Shown here: piece by piece, positions 36,067 to 48,005 of the stretch
How the letters are laid out: the number at the start of each line of letters is the position of its first letter
Position numbering within the stretch: the stretch's first letter is position 1
Made by a program: the position numbers and the translations under genes
The notes under the pieces: generated by a model
Seen by the model: only the letters and a program-made list of their open reading frames with translations
Told to the model about the DNA's origin: nothing
Databases searched by the model: none
Assembly (NCBI GenBank): GCA_017562135.1
Contig: QEYB01001436.1
Coordinates: 310,001-374,000 of the forward strand
Length of the DNA: 64,000 nt
DNA from: Dipylidium caninum
Taxonomy: Eukaryota; Platyhelminthes; Cestoda; Cyclophyllidea; Dipylidiidae
Direction of reading: 5' to 3'

Positions 36067-39000
36067 CTAGTGATCCGGTGGCACCTGAGGCATGGGCTGG
36101 AAAATAACACTAAACGCGACTTGCATTAATGTGCCCAGATCGGTGGATTCAGCAGAAGTGTCCCCCATCGAGCCATCGAAGACGTTAGACATGGAGTTCT
36201 CATCCTCAGCGCACCCCGCAGGCTGGTGGCAGACGGATGCGGAGGTGGTTTTCGAGGACACTGGAAAATAAGAAATACGGTTGCATAAGAGACACTTGGA
36301 AGGTCTACCAAAGGGTCCAGCGTTGCAGGCAATTTCACGCCAAACTTGCATGATGACAACGGCCAAACGGGTTAACCGCCAGCGGCGTTGGGACTTGGTA
36401 GATCCTCATCTTTTAAAAGTCTATTCGCAAACAAAGGCTCGTAGGTATCACTTTTGATGGGATAACAAAATAACGGATGTTGAGGGGCCGAAATGCATCA
36501 CATCGCATGGCAGGCGCGGCACCGGTGCGATCGGAGCGATGTGAATACGCGCAGGGAGGCGCGGGCTGCGACTGGCCCATGTCACTGCTACAACCTCCCC
36601 GTCCTGCGACTATTTCCAGAGCATTCAGGGGCGTAAAAAAAAACAAAAATTAGAAATTTTCACCAGACGCTCGTTGCTGGGACCATTTGAAACTCCGAGG
36701 CCGTCAACGCACTCGACAAGGAACCAACACCCACACAACGGAGTCAGTGAGTCTTCAATAAAACTGCCTTAAAGCCTCGCCACAGATAATAGGAACAATA
36801 AATATTTGTCAACTCTCAAACGGTCCTTGTTAATAAATGCCATCCAACGACGACTACGTGCAACGGCCGGCCAAAGCGAATTGTCCACGACGCCCCGCGC
36901 TGGTCTTCGCAAAAGACTATGACAAGCAACCCCACGTGACCAGCCCGAGAAGTCCGCTCGTCCGAAGGCATCTCGGGACGCGGTTTCATCAGCGCAACAA
37001 GCGTGGGACTCTCTTCTTATCGCAACAGTCTCGAATACCTTCTTACAACCGCTTCTAACGAAAAAAAACCCGACAGGGCTCCATTCCCCACAACCGCATG
37101 AATCACAGGCCTTTTCCTTTCCGCGCCACCTGGCCATAGTGCCCGCCCCCCCGCGGCCACCTTCCCACGTCGCCGTCTCGGTGATGGCCAATACAAGTAG
37201 AGGAGTTGCGAATAATTAATTCAAAAAACAAAATCACTTCACCAGACGCAGGGAGGAATACTAACACCCTCTCTTTCAACATGTAAATCCGTGTACAGGA
37301 CTTCTACAACTGACAAAAGCAGGAGACATCGCCGAGGATTCTCCTCAACCCTGTCCGCTGCCAGGACCGAGGAGATACACTTACTCCAGCTGTGGTGGTC
37401 AAACGCGCCCCCTACCCCCTCCCCGCTCCCCTTCTCTCTCTCTTAATGTCTTCCTATTGCCGCTGTTCGAGTAAAAGGCGAACACGACGAGGAAGAGAAA
37501 GACAACTCTGCCAGACGTGTGTCTCCCACCCTCCACCTCGAAACGGGGCCTCCTAATGCCCACATGGTAGCGCCTTATCGCTCCACCTCCACCTCCTCCG
37601 GCCTTCCCACGCATCCTCTGATGCAACAAATTAGGTCACCGAGACACCGACGGTGCGAGGATGAGAGACGGAGAAAAATGGGGTTGTGATAGGCCACATG
37701 AGTCATTGCCATAAGCCTCCTTCGGCCAATTAGTCAGCCCGCTGCGTCAACATGAGTCACCCGCGGCACTGCCCGTGTCCGCGCCGGTGCACCCTCGTGC
37801 GGCATAGCGCACGCACCCCGCCCCCGCCTCACCCCCTCCACCTTGTCGTGGAGCCGGAGACGGACAAAAATAGTAACTAGGATGCGTGCCACCGCGATTG
37901 CCGTGCTCACAACGCCAACACGGCAATGGCATGACCAGACGAGTCTGAACAATTACTGCAGGTGGCAACAACGTCAACGGAAAGTGCGTCAAAACACCAC
38001 AACCGCCCACATCAGTCGTATTTTTGTGTGGCTTGAAGGCCAACCAATTAGCCTACCATGAGCACTGACTGGAAGCTTCACAATCGCGGGGGCACTTGCA
38101 AGTGGATCTCCTTCTTTTGCCAATCGAGAAAAAAACAGCCTAAGTCGAAGAAACGGCTGTCGACACCGCCGATTCCTAGTCACAGTCCAACGTCGTGACC
38201 AACCTGATTGGAGGCGAGTGAAGGGAACAGTGTCACTGACAGTTCGGAGTCAGTGACACAGGTTTGCAAGACTCGGCTCAACGCACTCATTCGTGGGTCT
38301 GGCAGATAAAGGGAGGAGAAGACACTCAAGGTGGAACGCAGGAGGTCCGTAAAACCACCACTCACGACTGCCCCGGCCAACGAGAACACCGGAAAACGTC
38401 GCTAACCGTGTCCGATTTCAAAGGTGCCCGTTAGGTAGGGGAAGATCTCTCTTCACAAAAAACTTCATAGGTAGAAATGAGTGGGGAATAGGAATTACAA
38501 AGAACTACAAGGCCCAGGATGGGAACCCGGGCCAGAATCGGAGAAAGGCAGTCAACAATGGGGTGCAAATAAAACAGTGGGAGAGGCCCACGTCCTCGAA
38601 GGCTGCACCAAACTCCGCACACAAGGCGCTCAACCACTACTTCGGGACATCTCTTGACAGTGTCACATCACTGAATGAATAGAGTGAAGTGAGGGACACT
38701 TACTGGACAGCGGAGATGTTGGACGTCGTTGTTGAGGGAAGCGACACTCGTGGAGACAATGTCCCCCTCGACTCCAGACAGCACCAGTCGGTGGTGAACC
38801 TTGCTGATCTTGATCCTTCGGCTCCACCTCCTCCTCCTCCTCATCCACCTCATTACGCTGCCGTGGGTGCTGCTGCTGCTGCTGCTGCTGGAGGGAGAGA
38901 TGTCGAACGAAATTGACCGGCTCCTCGTACAGCGGTGAGGTGGCAGTCAAATCCGCCTCGTCGAATGTCCTCTTCTCCGAGGAGGTTCGCTGCGAGGGGC

Positions 39001-39200
39001 CGCAGGGTGTGGCGTAAACGGAGGAAGCGGAGGAGGAGGTCAGACTGACAATGCCGCCGACTGGCACAGTTTGGCACCGCCTATGGGAAGAGTGGCCCAA
39101 TAGTAATTCAACCCGGTCGGATCTCTCCCTATGCAGTGTGGCATGAGCCGAGTCCACCGTAAGTGTCGAGACTCCCTCACTTGCCCCCAATAAGTGGTCG
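36067..39200 (-). CDS. Unrecognised spliced gene with polyglutamine/acidic exon (candidate)
   Basis: At least two well-supported exons. Exon about 39200-38704 encodes a Ser/Thr-rich segment, then SPLYEEPVNFVRHLSL, a short polyglutamine run, and an EVDEEEEEVEPK acidic block; it exits in phase 1 at a GTAAGT donor. Exon 38368-38205 enters in phase 1 and reads VVSGGFTDLLRSTLSVFSSL, then ALSRVLQTCVTDSELSVTLF, exiting in phase 0. Weaker downstream candidates are 37060-36950 (KVFETVAIRRESHACC) and about 36260-36067 (SMSNVFDGSMGDTSAESTDL, ending at a TAG). The start, the exons after 38205 and the stop are uncertain. I do not recognise the family. It may be an upstream part of the PH gene, but I found no phase-consistent bridge. 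Confidence 0.4.
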
Positions 39201-41849
39201 TTTTTCACAGTAGATGCCAAATGTCACGGTTAATCTCGCATAATGCATGGAGAGGACACTTTAGGAATCCCAAGAATGGGTGTCAGATGAGTGGAAGCTC
39301 TGAGAGAAAGGTGACATGTTTGTGATTTGGATGATGTGAAAGTCACAGTCACTTTCAGCCACCGACAAGACGATTATCCCCGCCAATTTTATTCCCGAAG
39401 GACCACAACAATAGGAACAGCGAGGCGAATGGTCAGAGTCTAGCGACGGAATGACTAAGATTCTGCACCTCGGCAATTCAACTTCATCCTCCGCCTTTGT
39501 TGTGTGGGAACTGACATGACAGAGGGATAGCAGCAGGTCCCACACAATGCAGCGCTTTTGTTTACGACGGCACCGACTGCTGATGGCAGATGAGTGTGAA
39601 AACCAGACGATCGGCACCACGCCTTCAATTCTTAAGCGTCTTGACCGAACCGCCTTATCATGCGTCAGTTGAACTGACACGCACAGTGATTTTCCTCATG
39701 GCCCAACGCCTCCCCCCAGCGGACATGCAGGTCTCGCGGCAGTCAGTTCCACATCAGGCCTTCCACTTCGCCTAAGTGGCTATTTGACTGAAATTTCAAA
39801 TGCCAAGTGGGAGATTTGAGGCATCTGATTGCACTTCTGAGGGCTGTCCCATGGAAATTAATAAAAAAAAGACTGTGCTTTTCACTTCCTCTTACTGCTG
39901 TCGGCAAATTAACGGGAAAGAGGAGATCGGACCACAAAAGACACTTTTGAAAAGTGACTATTCAACTTTATAAGATGACCTCGTGTAGGAGGCTCCGCTC
40001 GTTCAACGCCTGGGACACCACTTTCGTCGGCCTCTGTTTTTCCCATCAATGGGGCTACCATTATTTGCCGGTCCCTACGTCGCATTGCTCAATCAGGAAG
40101 ATCCATCCTTTCGTAAGCAGGTAAACGTATCGTCAGGATTCCTCAGTTCTTTAACTGAACTGAGACAGAAAGTAGGTAGGTTGCTTCTATCATAATTTTC
40201 CAAGCAACATCTATCCGAAGAGGGCCCAGATAGATATTTTCCTCGCCACGAGTTGGTTAAATTTTCAACCAAGAAAACCATAATGGTCTCAAGGCGTCTT
40301 TACGCCATGCCCAATTTGGACAAACAGGGCAAATCTCACGCCAAGATGGAGGATGATGGCAAATAGCAAATCAATTAAGGAAGCGAAAACACACCACATT
40401 GTTCGCGGATGTGTAGAAATCAGAATTAATCGTTTCAGTGGATGAGACGTAAGAGGAGGAGTGCCAGCCCCAAGTACGCAAGGTCGGTGTTAAAGGTGGG
40501 AGGTAGCGCAGTAATTTATGGCAAGCGATTGCAGTAAACAGATGAAATTTACGAGTTTTACTGAGTCCACTGACACATCAAAAGGCTGCATGGGCGTTAC
40601 AATTGGCACGCAATTTTGTGGCATACGAATTAGATAGGGAGCAGACTTGAGAGTTTTCAGTAAGTCCGCTATCATAACTATCGCTTTCCCCGTAACTAAC
40701 CTAGTGTGGAGCGATCTAGTGCAGCGCTGATCACCTCCCTGCAATCTTATCGAGCCGCCCTACTAAAATAGCCATTTCAGTAGTGTAGCACCGCCAGTTA
40801 AGAATAATTAGAATGCGGAAACAGATTTCCCATTAAGATCATTCCAACCACCAGTTCTGCTACGTAACGATGAAAAACGCTGTACGAGGTACGGGAGAGC
40901 AAACAGTAGACATCACGCAGTCCATACCGCGAAGGAAGAGAATTCCACCGCCTTCACGAGTTGGATCCCAGTGCTTCTGCCTACGCTACTCCAAAGAGCT
41001 AAAAATCAACTGCACCCGCACAAGAGACCCTCACCACTTCTTCGAAAGATTGGAGTTGCGTCGGACACTGTCTGTATGAGGCACATAAGTGTGTCAATTA
41101 CGACTATTCGTCCGCCCATTGTCGCGGCTATGGGACGTAGGACACCATACACTCATAACAAGAACGCCACAAGCATTTAGCATCGCTATTCTCAAGGTGA
41201 GGAACACGAAAGACAGCCTATTCAAGTATTCCAATCGAACACTGATTTAGTCATTCGCCCAGTTTCATGGGCAACACAATGCCTGAAAACCGACGGACGC
41301 CAGATTGGGCAAAAATGCTTTCCCCAACAAAGGTAATTCTCGGCCATAAGGACAAGGCAAAGGCGAGCAGATGCAAGTGAAGTCGACGCAGACGATTTCC
41401 TGTTGCACAAGAGGTAAAATAAATTGGCGACACACTTGATGAATGGCTTTGGAGTAAGTTGAGGGGGCACTCTCCGCCCAAAATCGCTAAAAAATTAACT
41501 GCCTTCGCCTTGTTGGACAAGTTGCCGTCGGACAGACGTCGTCAGTCGTTCGGCTTAATTACACGCTGGGCGGACGAATCACGACTCTCACGACAAACGC
41601 ATGATTGATTGCCTCGCCGCCAACGCCTCGCAGCCCGTCGCTCGCCCGCGGCCGCACCCACCAGCCGAGGAGACCTCGAATCGACACCGAGGGGGCGCAA
41701 GTGGTCACACACCGAGGGCCTCTCGCCTCCAGGGGGGGGGGGCAGAGTGCATCACCGACTCATCGGAAATCGATACACTCGTGCGCGGGGGTCGAGTGAA
41801 GTGGCCACCGCGCGAGAGACGTTACCAGTCCGCCAAGCCTGAGCAGCCC

Positions 41850-41883
41850 AATCGCCTTCCTCCGCCTTCCTCCGCCTTCCTCT
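41850..41883 (+). repeat. CCTTCCTCCG tandem units
   Basis: Three near-perfect copies of a ten-base pyrimidine-rich unit just past the stop codon of the 41.9-44.1 kb gene (transcript sense). Confidence 0.8.
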
Positions 41884-44083
41884 ATGAATCCACCAGCGGT
41901 GCGACGGAAAGGATCAGCCCTCCCGGTGCCAATGAAATAAAAAACGGGCCACAGTTACTCGATCCGCCGACGTTAACACTGTCCGGTCTTTCCTTTTGCG
42001 GACCTCGAAAAAGATGCCTCCTGCACACACACACGCAGACACACACACACACACACCCACGGAGGCGTGGGCATAGAACGCGTCTGCCGATACAAACACA
42101 AAAAAACCGAGCTGTCACGTAAATGCGACACTTGTAGCGAAATTGACGTATACGAAAGGATTGACGTTACAAGTCAACGACACGTTCTCTTCCCTCTTGC
42201 GAGGGGGGCAAAGGTGCCCCCAGGCGAAGCGGATTATGCTGGCCACCATAGGACACTCCGCAGAGGCCATTTATTCCCACTAAATCTACTCTCACCGTGC
42301 AGGACTGCGCGAAAAAGAAGGCCATATTCGTTTTTGCCAGAGTTGATATGCACAAAAAGTCCGAGGACGCCGCGACTCACCGGAGTGCCCCACTTAAGAT
42401 CTCGAGATGAGGGCCGAAAAAATGCAACGTGGAGTGGTGCGACTCATCGTCGATGCCAAAAATGTAACCAAACTGCAAATCGGTGGTGGAAATCCGCGCC
42501 TTTGCCAACCTGCTTTGTTCTCCCGAGGCCGAGGTGTACAAGAGCAGCTCAAACGGTACAGACTGGGTGGGGAGATTCCAATTTACCTGACTTGATCGCC
42601 CATTAACCAGAAATGGGGAAAAGACGAAGAGAATGTAGGGAATCAACACGAGACTGGACAGCCGGCCAAAACAGTGCATCTGCCAATGAGTGTCAGCCCG
42701 TCTTGTCTTGCCCAAAATGAAACGACCGTCTGACGAAGTCGCCATTAGAAGCAGACAGGTTACTTCGAAGCAGGGAGAGAGAGAGAGAGGGAAGGCAAAT
42801 CGCCACACTTTCTACCAGGCGAAAGTGGATCCGATCCCCCGGCATCTTGACACCGAGGACACACAAATCACGAGAGGTAACGAATGGAAGGCAGAGCTTG
42901 TCAAGCCGTAAAACTGTTTCACAGCTGTCGTGATGAAGTGGGTGGCGCCACTGCGGTCAGAGGGAGAGAAGAGGTCAGGCAAGGAGTAAACAAAGTGCTG
43001 TGAAAGTGTTTGGCAGGTGACTAATCGAGGAGACTTGACAAGTAAATCTGCCGCCTGAAGGAGCGCGCACAATCGAGATCGTTTCGTCGAGTGACGACAA
43101 CAACAAAAAGTCGGGATTTTTTGTTACCTGATGCTTAGTCTTAAGAGGATACACATCGACGTCACGCGGAAACACTACCTCTGTGATTGAGGATGGATGG
43201 TTAGAAGCGGTTACGATATCCTGGGACAGGAATGTCACTTAGGCCCTCCTCCTCCTCTTCCTCCTCCTACTCCAACATAATCAACCTTCAAAGTCGCAAA
43301 AGGAAAAAATATTCATGGATAAGAATGATTAAACGTCACAGAATCGCGATTCTCATTACTGGCACCGACATTTCCCCTGCAAAGAAGTTAACTCCTCGCA
43401 ATAAAACCATAATGGGATAGGGAAAATTGTGTTCGATGCGACCATGAAAAGCCGCCTTGGTGGTACTCCACTGAAGGCCTTCATTTACGGGACGAACAGC
43501 GGACGCTCTGCAGATAGGGCGCGAGAGAGCCCTATTATGTCCATCAAAAAAAGAGATTTTCGGTGTACTTTGAAGGCCACAGAGAGGCCAGTGGTTAACT
43601 CGATACCGACATTCCTCTGATAAACTAGCATTCAAAAAGCTAAAAACAGAGTTATGTGTCGAACTTATTGTGTAGACGGGAATACTCACGATAAAGAGGC
43701 TAAGGATCTAATTCCGAAACCGCAAATAGACGACTACACGTAATGAACAGCCTCATTCAATTTGATATACTGAAGGATAAGAGTGTAATAAACTCACGTA
43801 GAAGGGGTGAGGATGGCCGGAGGCATTGAATGTCTTTTCAATCGACTGTGAGAACATCGAAAAGAGACCTGAGGGGAAGCTGAGTACGTAGAAGTTGGAG
43901 ATCGAGGCGGCGGCGGTGGTGGGGGAGGAGGAGGCGGAGGATGATGCGGTGGCGAGGGACAAGGTCCGAAAGTGAGCAGATCCAAATGTTCCAAGAGGAC
44001 CTGTCGCCTCTCCTCCACATGGGGGGGCAGTAGGTGACAGGAGAGATCGTCGGCGAGGAAGGCGCGAACCGCGCTCAGTACCG
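41882..44083 (-). CDS. Unrecognised spliced gene, C-terminal about 350 residues
   Basis: Exons chained by phase: 44083-43798, 43624-43489 (tentative), 43220-43128, 43054-42854, 42586-42381, 42020-41882 (TAG). Segments that look strongly protein-like: AVLSAVRAFLADDLSCHLLP and RRQVLLEHLDLLTFG in the first; TEVVFPRDVDVYPLKTKHQ in the third; SPRLVTCQTLSQHFVYSLPD and ITTAVKQFYGLTSSAFHSLP in the fourth; VPFELLLYTSASGEQSRLAK and FGYIFGIDDESHHSTLHFFG in the fifth; CGPFFISLAPGGLILSVAPL at the C terminus. The first exon has a proline run after LLTFG; the frame downstream of it is ambiguous, since another frame reads NFYVLSFPSGLFSMFSQSIE and exits in phase 0, which would skip exon 43624-43489 and join 43220-43128 directly. 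The 5' end is not found. No domain or family recognised; no signal peptide or clear membrane helix seen. Confidence 0.5.
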
Positions 44084-44199
44084 CTAAGTCGAGGAAAATC
44101 ATTCAAAGTGGTCATCCGACAGATCAAATAACATTAATTTCAAGACTAATGACAGGGTACACAGCTAATAAGTCATAGAAAATTCAGTAAAACAACAAA

Positions 44200-47100
44200 G
44201 GACTTGATCATTTCTACTTATCATCCTATTTCCTACCACGCGTCTATCTTTGTCAAACACCAGTAAGCATGACAAGGGAAACTTCAAACACCAAGCCTGA
44301 CGAAAAGGTAAGAGGTTCGCCAAAAAGATGATCGTGGGATGAAAATCGGTGGAGAGACCTCAATCCACACTCAAAACTCATAGCCATACAGAAACGAAGA
44401 GTAGCCCTTTCGATAACCAAATATTTGACTCTTAAGGGAAAAGGAGAGACGATGATGCTTAAAAAAAGCCCAATGTGGAAATACCTCAAAAGGCATACAA
44501 TGAAACGCTGCCATTAAGGTAAAATCCGTTAACACACGCCCTTCCTGTCCGATATAACTCGGAGACAAGAAGTGGAAGCTTTAAACTCCTTTCCTCTTAT
44601 ACCTCTACAATGAAGGAAAGTTCGACTTCTCCCGACTCGAATTTTTTGCCTTCAATGATAGCTGAATTGTAAATCTGATGCAACACAGGTATCAAAATGG
44701 TCTCTTTTTAAATATTCACTTCAAATAGTCCTCAACAAGCGATACACATGCAGATATAAAGAGATGAAGCATTAACCACTGAAAACGCGAAGAAACCAGA
44801 TGATTTAATAACTTAACACAACAAAAAAAATCATTTCAACGTCAAAGTGTCCATTAACTCAGCTCAAATTGCACAAAGTAAGGTGAACTCGACTACGCAA
44901 CCTTCGTCTTATTAAACATGACCGCCAATCGCTTGGACGTCAATTCGAATTGTCCTCATGACAATTCATCAGAGGACAAATAAGCAAGTAGAGATGATAA
45001 TTCAGCGCAAAGTGACACAAAGTCGTTTATAACAGACCAATTTTGTTCTATTATAATGTAGGTAAAGGGATATCAAACCTTACGTTCTGTGACTGCAGTG
45101 CGGTTTACAGTAAAGAAACAAAAGTTTAATTTAGTAAAACTGTTTTTCTTCCTAAATGACAGGAAAAATGACACGGATAACAGTTCAGAGTGGCTAGGTA
45201 AAAATAAAATTAAACTCAGCCGGTTGTTCGCCAAGAGAACTGAAGAGTGGTCGACGAAGACAGCTAGGTGAAGCAAATTTATAAATGCAATAACAAAGTA
45301 GTAAAATCAAACACATATGAATACGATTATTTGTAAAATAACTTAATGCCAAATGACAGTAACTAAGGAGTCGTCAGTTTTAGCTGATACTCTTTCATAA
45401 GTCGCCAAAAGGCGAGTTTCAAAAAAATAAATCTGTAGTCGTATCAATGGCTCCACCTATGAGAAATCGGTACATGGATTTTCGCATCATCTTTAACAGT
45501 TTATCTTTTCAAAAAGCAAATTGTGCAAAGGGGGGAACCCATTTCTGATATAAGATTTAAAGGAGCTCGCAGAATCAAAGGGGGACACACGCCAGACGAA
45601 ATATGTACAAGTGGACACAAGTGTAAAATGCGAAACCTGTATATTTACCTAACATGGACAATAAACCTTGCAAGAAATACGTCGAAAAGGCCAGTAACAT
45701 GCAGGGAGAACCTTGCAAACATGATTGTTGGACAGGAAAATCGGAAAATGGTGCTTTGTTTCTGGAAAGACTAATAAGAGGCTGACAGCTTTCATGTTAG
45801 CAAATCTAAGCAATGCGGAATCCTTACTGTCCACAGAACCCATCGGTCCACAACAATGACCGCCACGAATCGCGCGCTTTGTGAAGCCCCTACGAAAAAT
45901 CGCAACCGCGCCAATCAAATTGTCGAATCAACACAGTAAAATTATTAATCGAGAAACGTAACAATATAAAATATTTCACCTCTTAAAGCCTGTATTTAGA
46001 ATCACAGAAATCTATTAAAAGAAGTGTACCAAATTAACGGAGGTAAATAGCAAAACTAAAGGTAAATGTAAACACCCTACACTAATTCGGGATAAAGTTA
46101 AATAATAGCATAAATAGAAAGACAAAGAAATTTTGGAAACTAATGCAAAAGCTACAAGGACCCATTGGAATTCAGGGTAATTGCATCCACGGGCGCGTGT
46201 ATTTTGAAGGAATAGACAATATATTAATTTCCCAACAAAATACCTATTGTAAATTCGTTAACTTTAGAAATATCAAGATAACACAGTTGAATCGTGACAC
46301 ATAATTGCACAAACTATATGAAATTCGTAGATCGCTGACTTGCAAACTTTTGAGGGTGGAGATATGCACATTATTGAGTAACTTCGAGAAAGATAAGTCA
46401 ATGTGACGAATGATAACGAAAGTGGTGCGCCCTTTTTTGTAATAGATGGGATTTTGCAGGAGTGTTCTTGTGGCTTACCACCTTCATTCTCTCTCGAGGG
46501 GAAACTTCCCCATAGCTCAGTCATAATTATTTATAATTTTCCCCATCTCTGGAGACGAGAAATCAGAAGAGAATTGTAGTTAATGAAGCCCCTACTTTGC
46601 CTAACTTGATTTGTACTACGTTCCGGGAGTGCCATCAGCCACTAAGTTGCTGCTGCACATTTTTTAAATTGTTATACTAATACTTTCTTTCTAGCGAGCC
46701 CGCCAGACGCCGTTTCTCCACGCTACCGCTGTGGATACCCGGTTTTTAAGTTACGGTTTGTGGATTCCCATGACGATGATGCAACAGTCTCAAATGGCCA
46801 CAGCACCGCCTTTGAGGCTCGAAGATTTGGACTTGCTGCGATCCAAGTCATCCGGACAATCGTTGTCAATCTGCTGCTGCATTAAACTTCCGTCTTATTT
46901 TGGAAGTTGTTGTCATGATGCCAGCAGTCTCGGGACCATATCCGCTACCTACAGATGAATTCGTGGATCCGCTATTTAGGAGAAAGTCTAATATCCTTCT
47001 GCGACGGGGTTGGGCAAAGGCTCCAGGGAAATCGCTCTTTTATCTTCCCAAATCCGCCCTTCACTCGCCCTCCCTATGCCCGTGTGCACCATTTCGGGGT

Positions 47101-47390
47101 CTGCACTTGATGAACATCCTCGAGAGAAGTCAGAGAGTGTATGAGAGGCCCGCTTGGCAATAAAAAACCGCTTCGATTTCTGTTTAAAAAGAAATGGATC
47201 GACTGTTCTACTTATTATCATATAAGTAGCGACCACAAGCCTTTGTTGCTTTACTTAAGGTTAGTTGTTCTCCTCGAGTAGGTGATCTCAAGCTCCAGTC
47301 TTACGTTTCGGTAATCGTTCTCTCCTACTAAATTTCCATATTTAGGAGTTAATCTTCACCTTTTGCCTTTACATTACCAACATTTTGTTT
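44200..47390. other. AT-rich gene-poor interval
   Basis: About 3.2 kb of AT-rich sequence with only short frames on both strands. A plus-strand open segment at 46695-46884, behind a TTTCTTTCTAG, ends in a TAA but has no partner exon. Upstream exons of the 41.9-44.1 kb gene could be hidden here; I cannot define any. Confidence 0.45.
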
Positions 47391-47394
47391 TGTC

Positions 47395-47416
47395 CTCCGC
47401 CTGTCGACAGGCGGAG
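47395..47416. repeat. 22-bp perfect palindrome
   Basis: CTCCGCCTGTCGACAGGCGGAG, self-complementary over its full length with a SalI-type centre (GTCGAC). In the AT-rich interval 600 bp past the ESRP stop codon. Confidence 0.95.
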
Positions 47417-47562
47417 AGACCAACATATCAACTTAGTCTCATTGCCTAGCAATAGCGTGTGGCGACCGTATCGTATAAGGCAGAGTAAGAGGCGACCGAA
47501 AGTTACATTACTCTAAGGCATTCTGTTTTGACAGAAATGAAATACGTCGGTGACCTTGAAAT

Positions 47563-47583
47563 CTCAAGGTGAAACACCTTGAG
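47563..47583. repeat. Perfect 9-bp stem, AAA loop hairpin
   Basis: CTCAAGGTG, AAA, CACCTTGAG. It lies 150 bp from the 22-bp palindrome, also downstream of the ESRP gene in transcript sense. Sequence does not match the histone 3' stem-loop. Confidence 0.95.
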
Positions 47584-48005
47584 TGCCATAAAGAGGTCGC
47601 AGCGCCATCGAAACTCATGCTTTCATTGCAAAAATGGTAATGGATGATTGCGGAGGACTTTGAGGCACTGTCCGACGATTATCAAGTCACCCTCATCTCC
47701 TTTTTGGTATCAACTTCGCCACCACCAACTCATCTTGTCCACTTTCTCCCTCTCCCACTCCAGCTCTGCCCGCTGGCAGAGTTTGACCTCTCGTCCCTCC
47801 TCGTGTTCACTTAACGGGCCTCAGGATGAGAATACAGGCGCCTTTGCTAGCCGACTGAAGCAGTCGCCTGCCAGAGCCAAGGGGAAAAGGTTAACTGCCC
47901 TTGTTTAACTGCGTTTGTGCCGATGAGCGTCCGGTTGGTGTGCGAGACGCCTGTTGAGAGGGCAGGGGCAAAAAATTAATCACCAAACGAGGGTCTTAAA
48001 GTGGT

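Noticed and set aside
46695..46884. Plus-strand open segment behind a good acceptor, ending in TAA
   Set aside because: No upstream exon on that strand within the AT-rich interval and no family resemblance.
47563..47583. Histone 3' stem-loop
   Set aside because: The 9-bp stem with AAA loop does not have the 6-bp stem and four-base loop or flanks of the histone element, and no histone gene is nearby.
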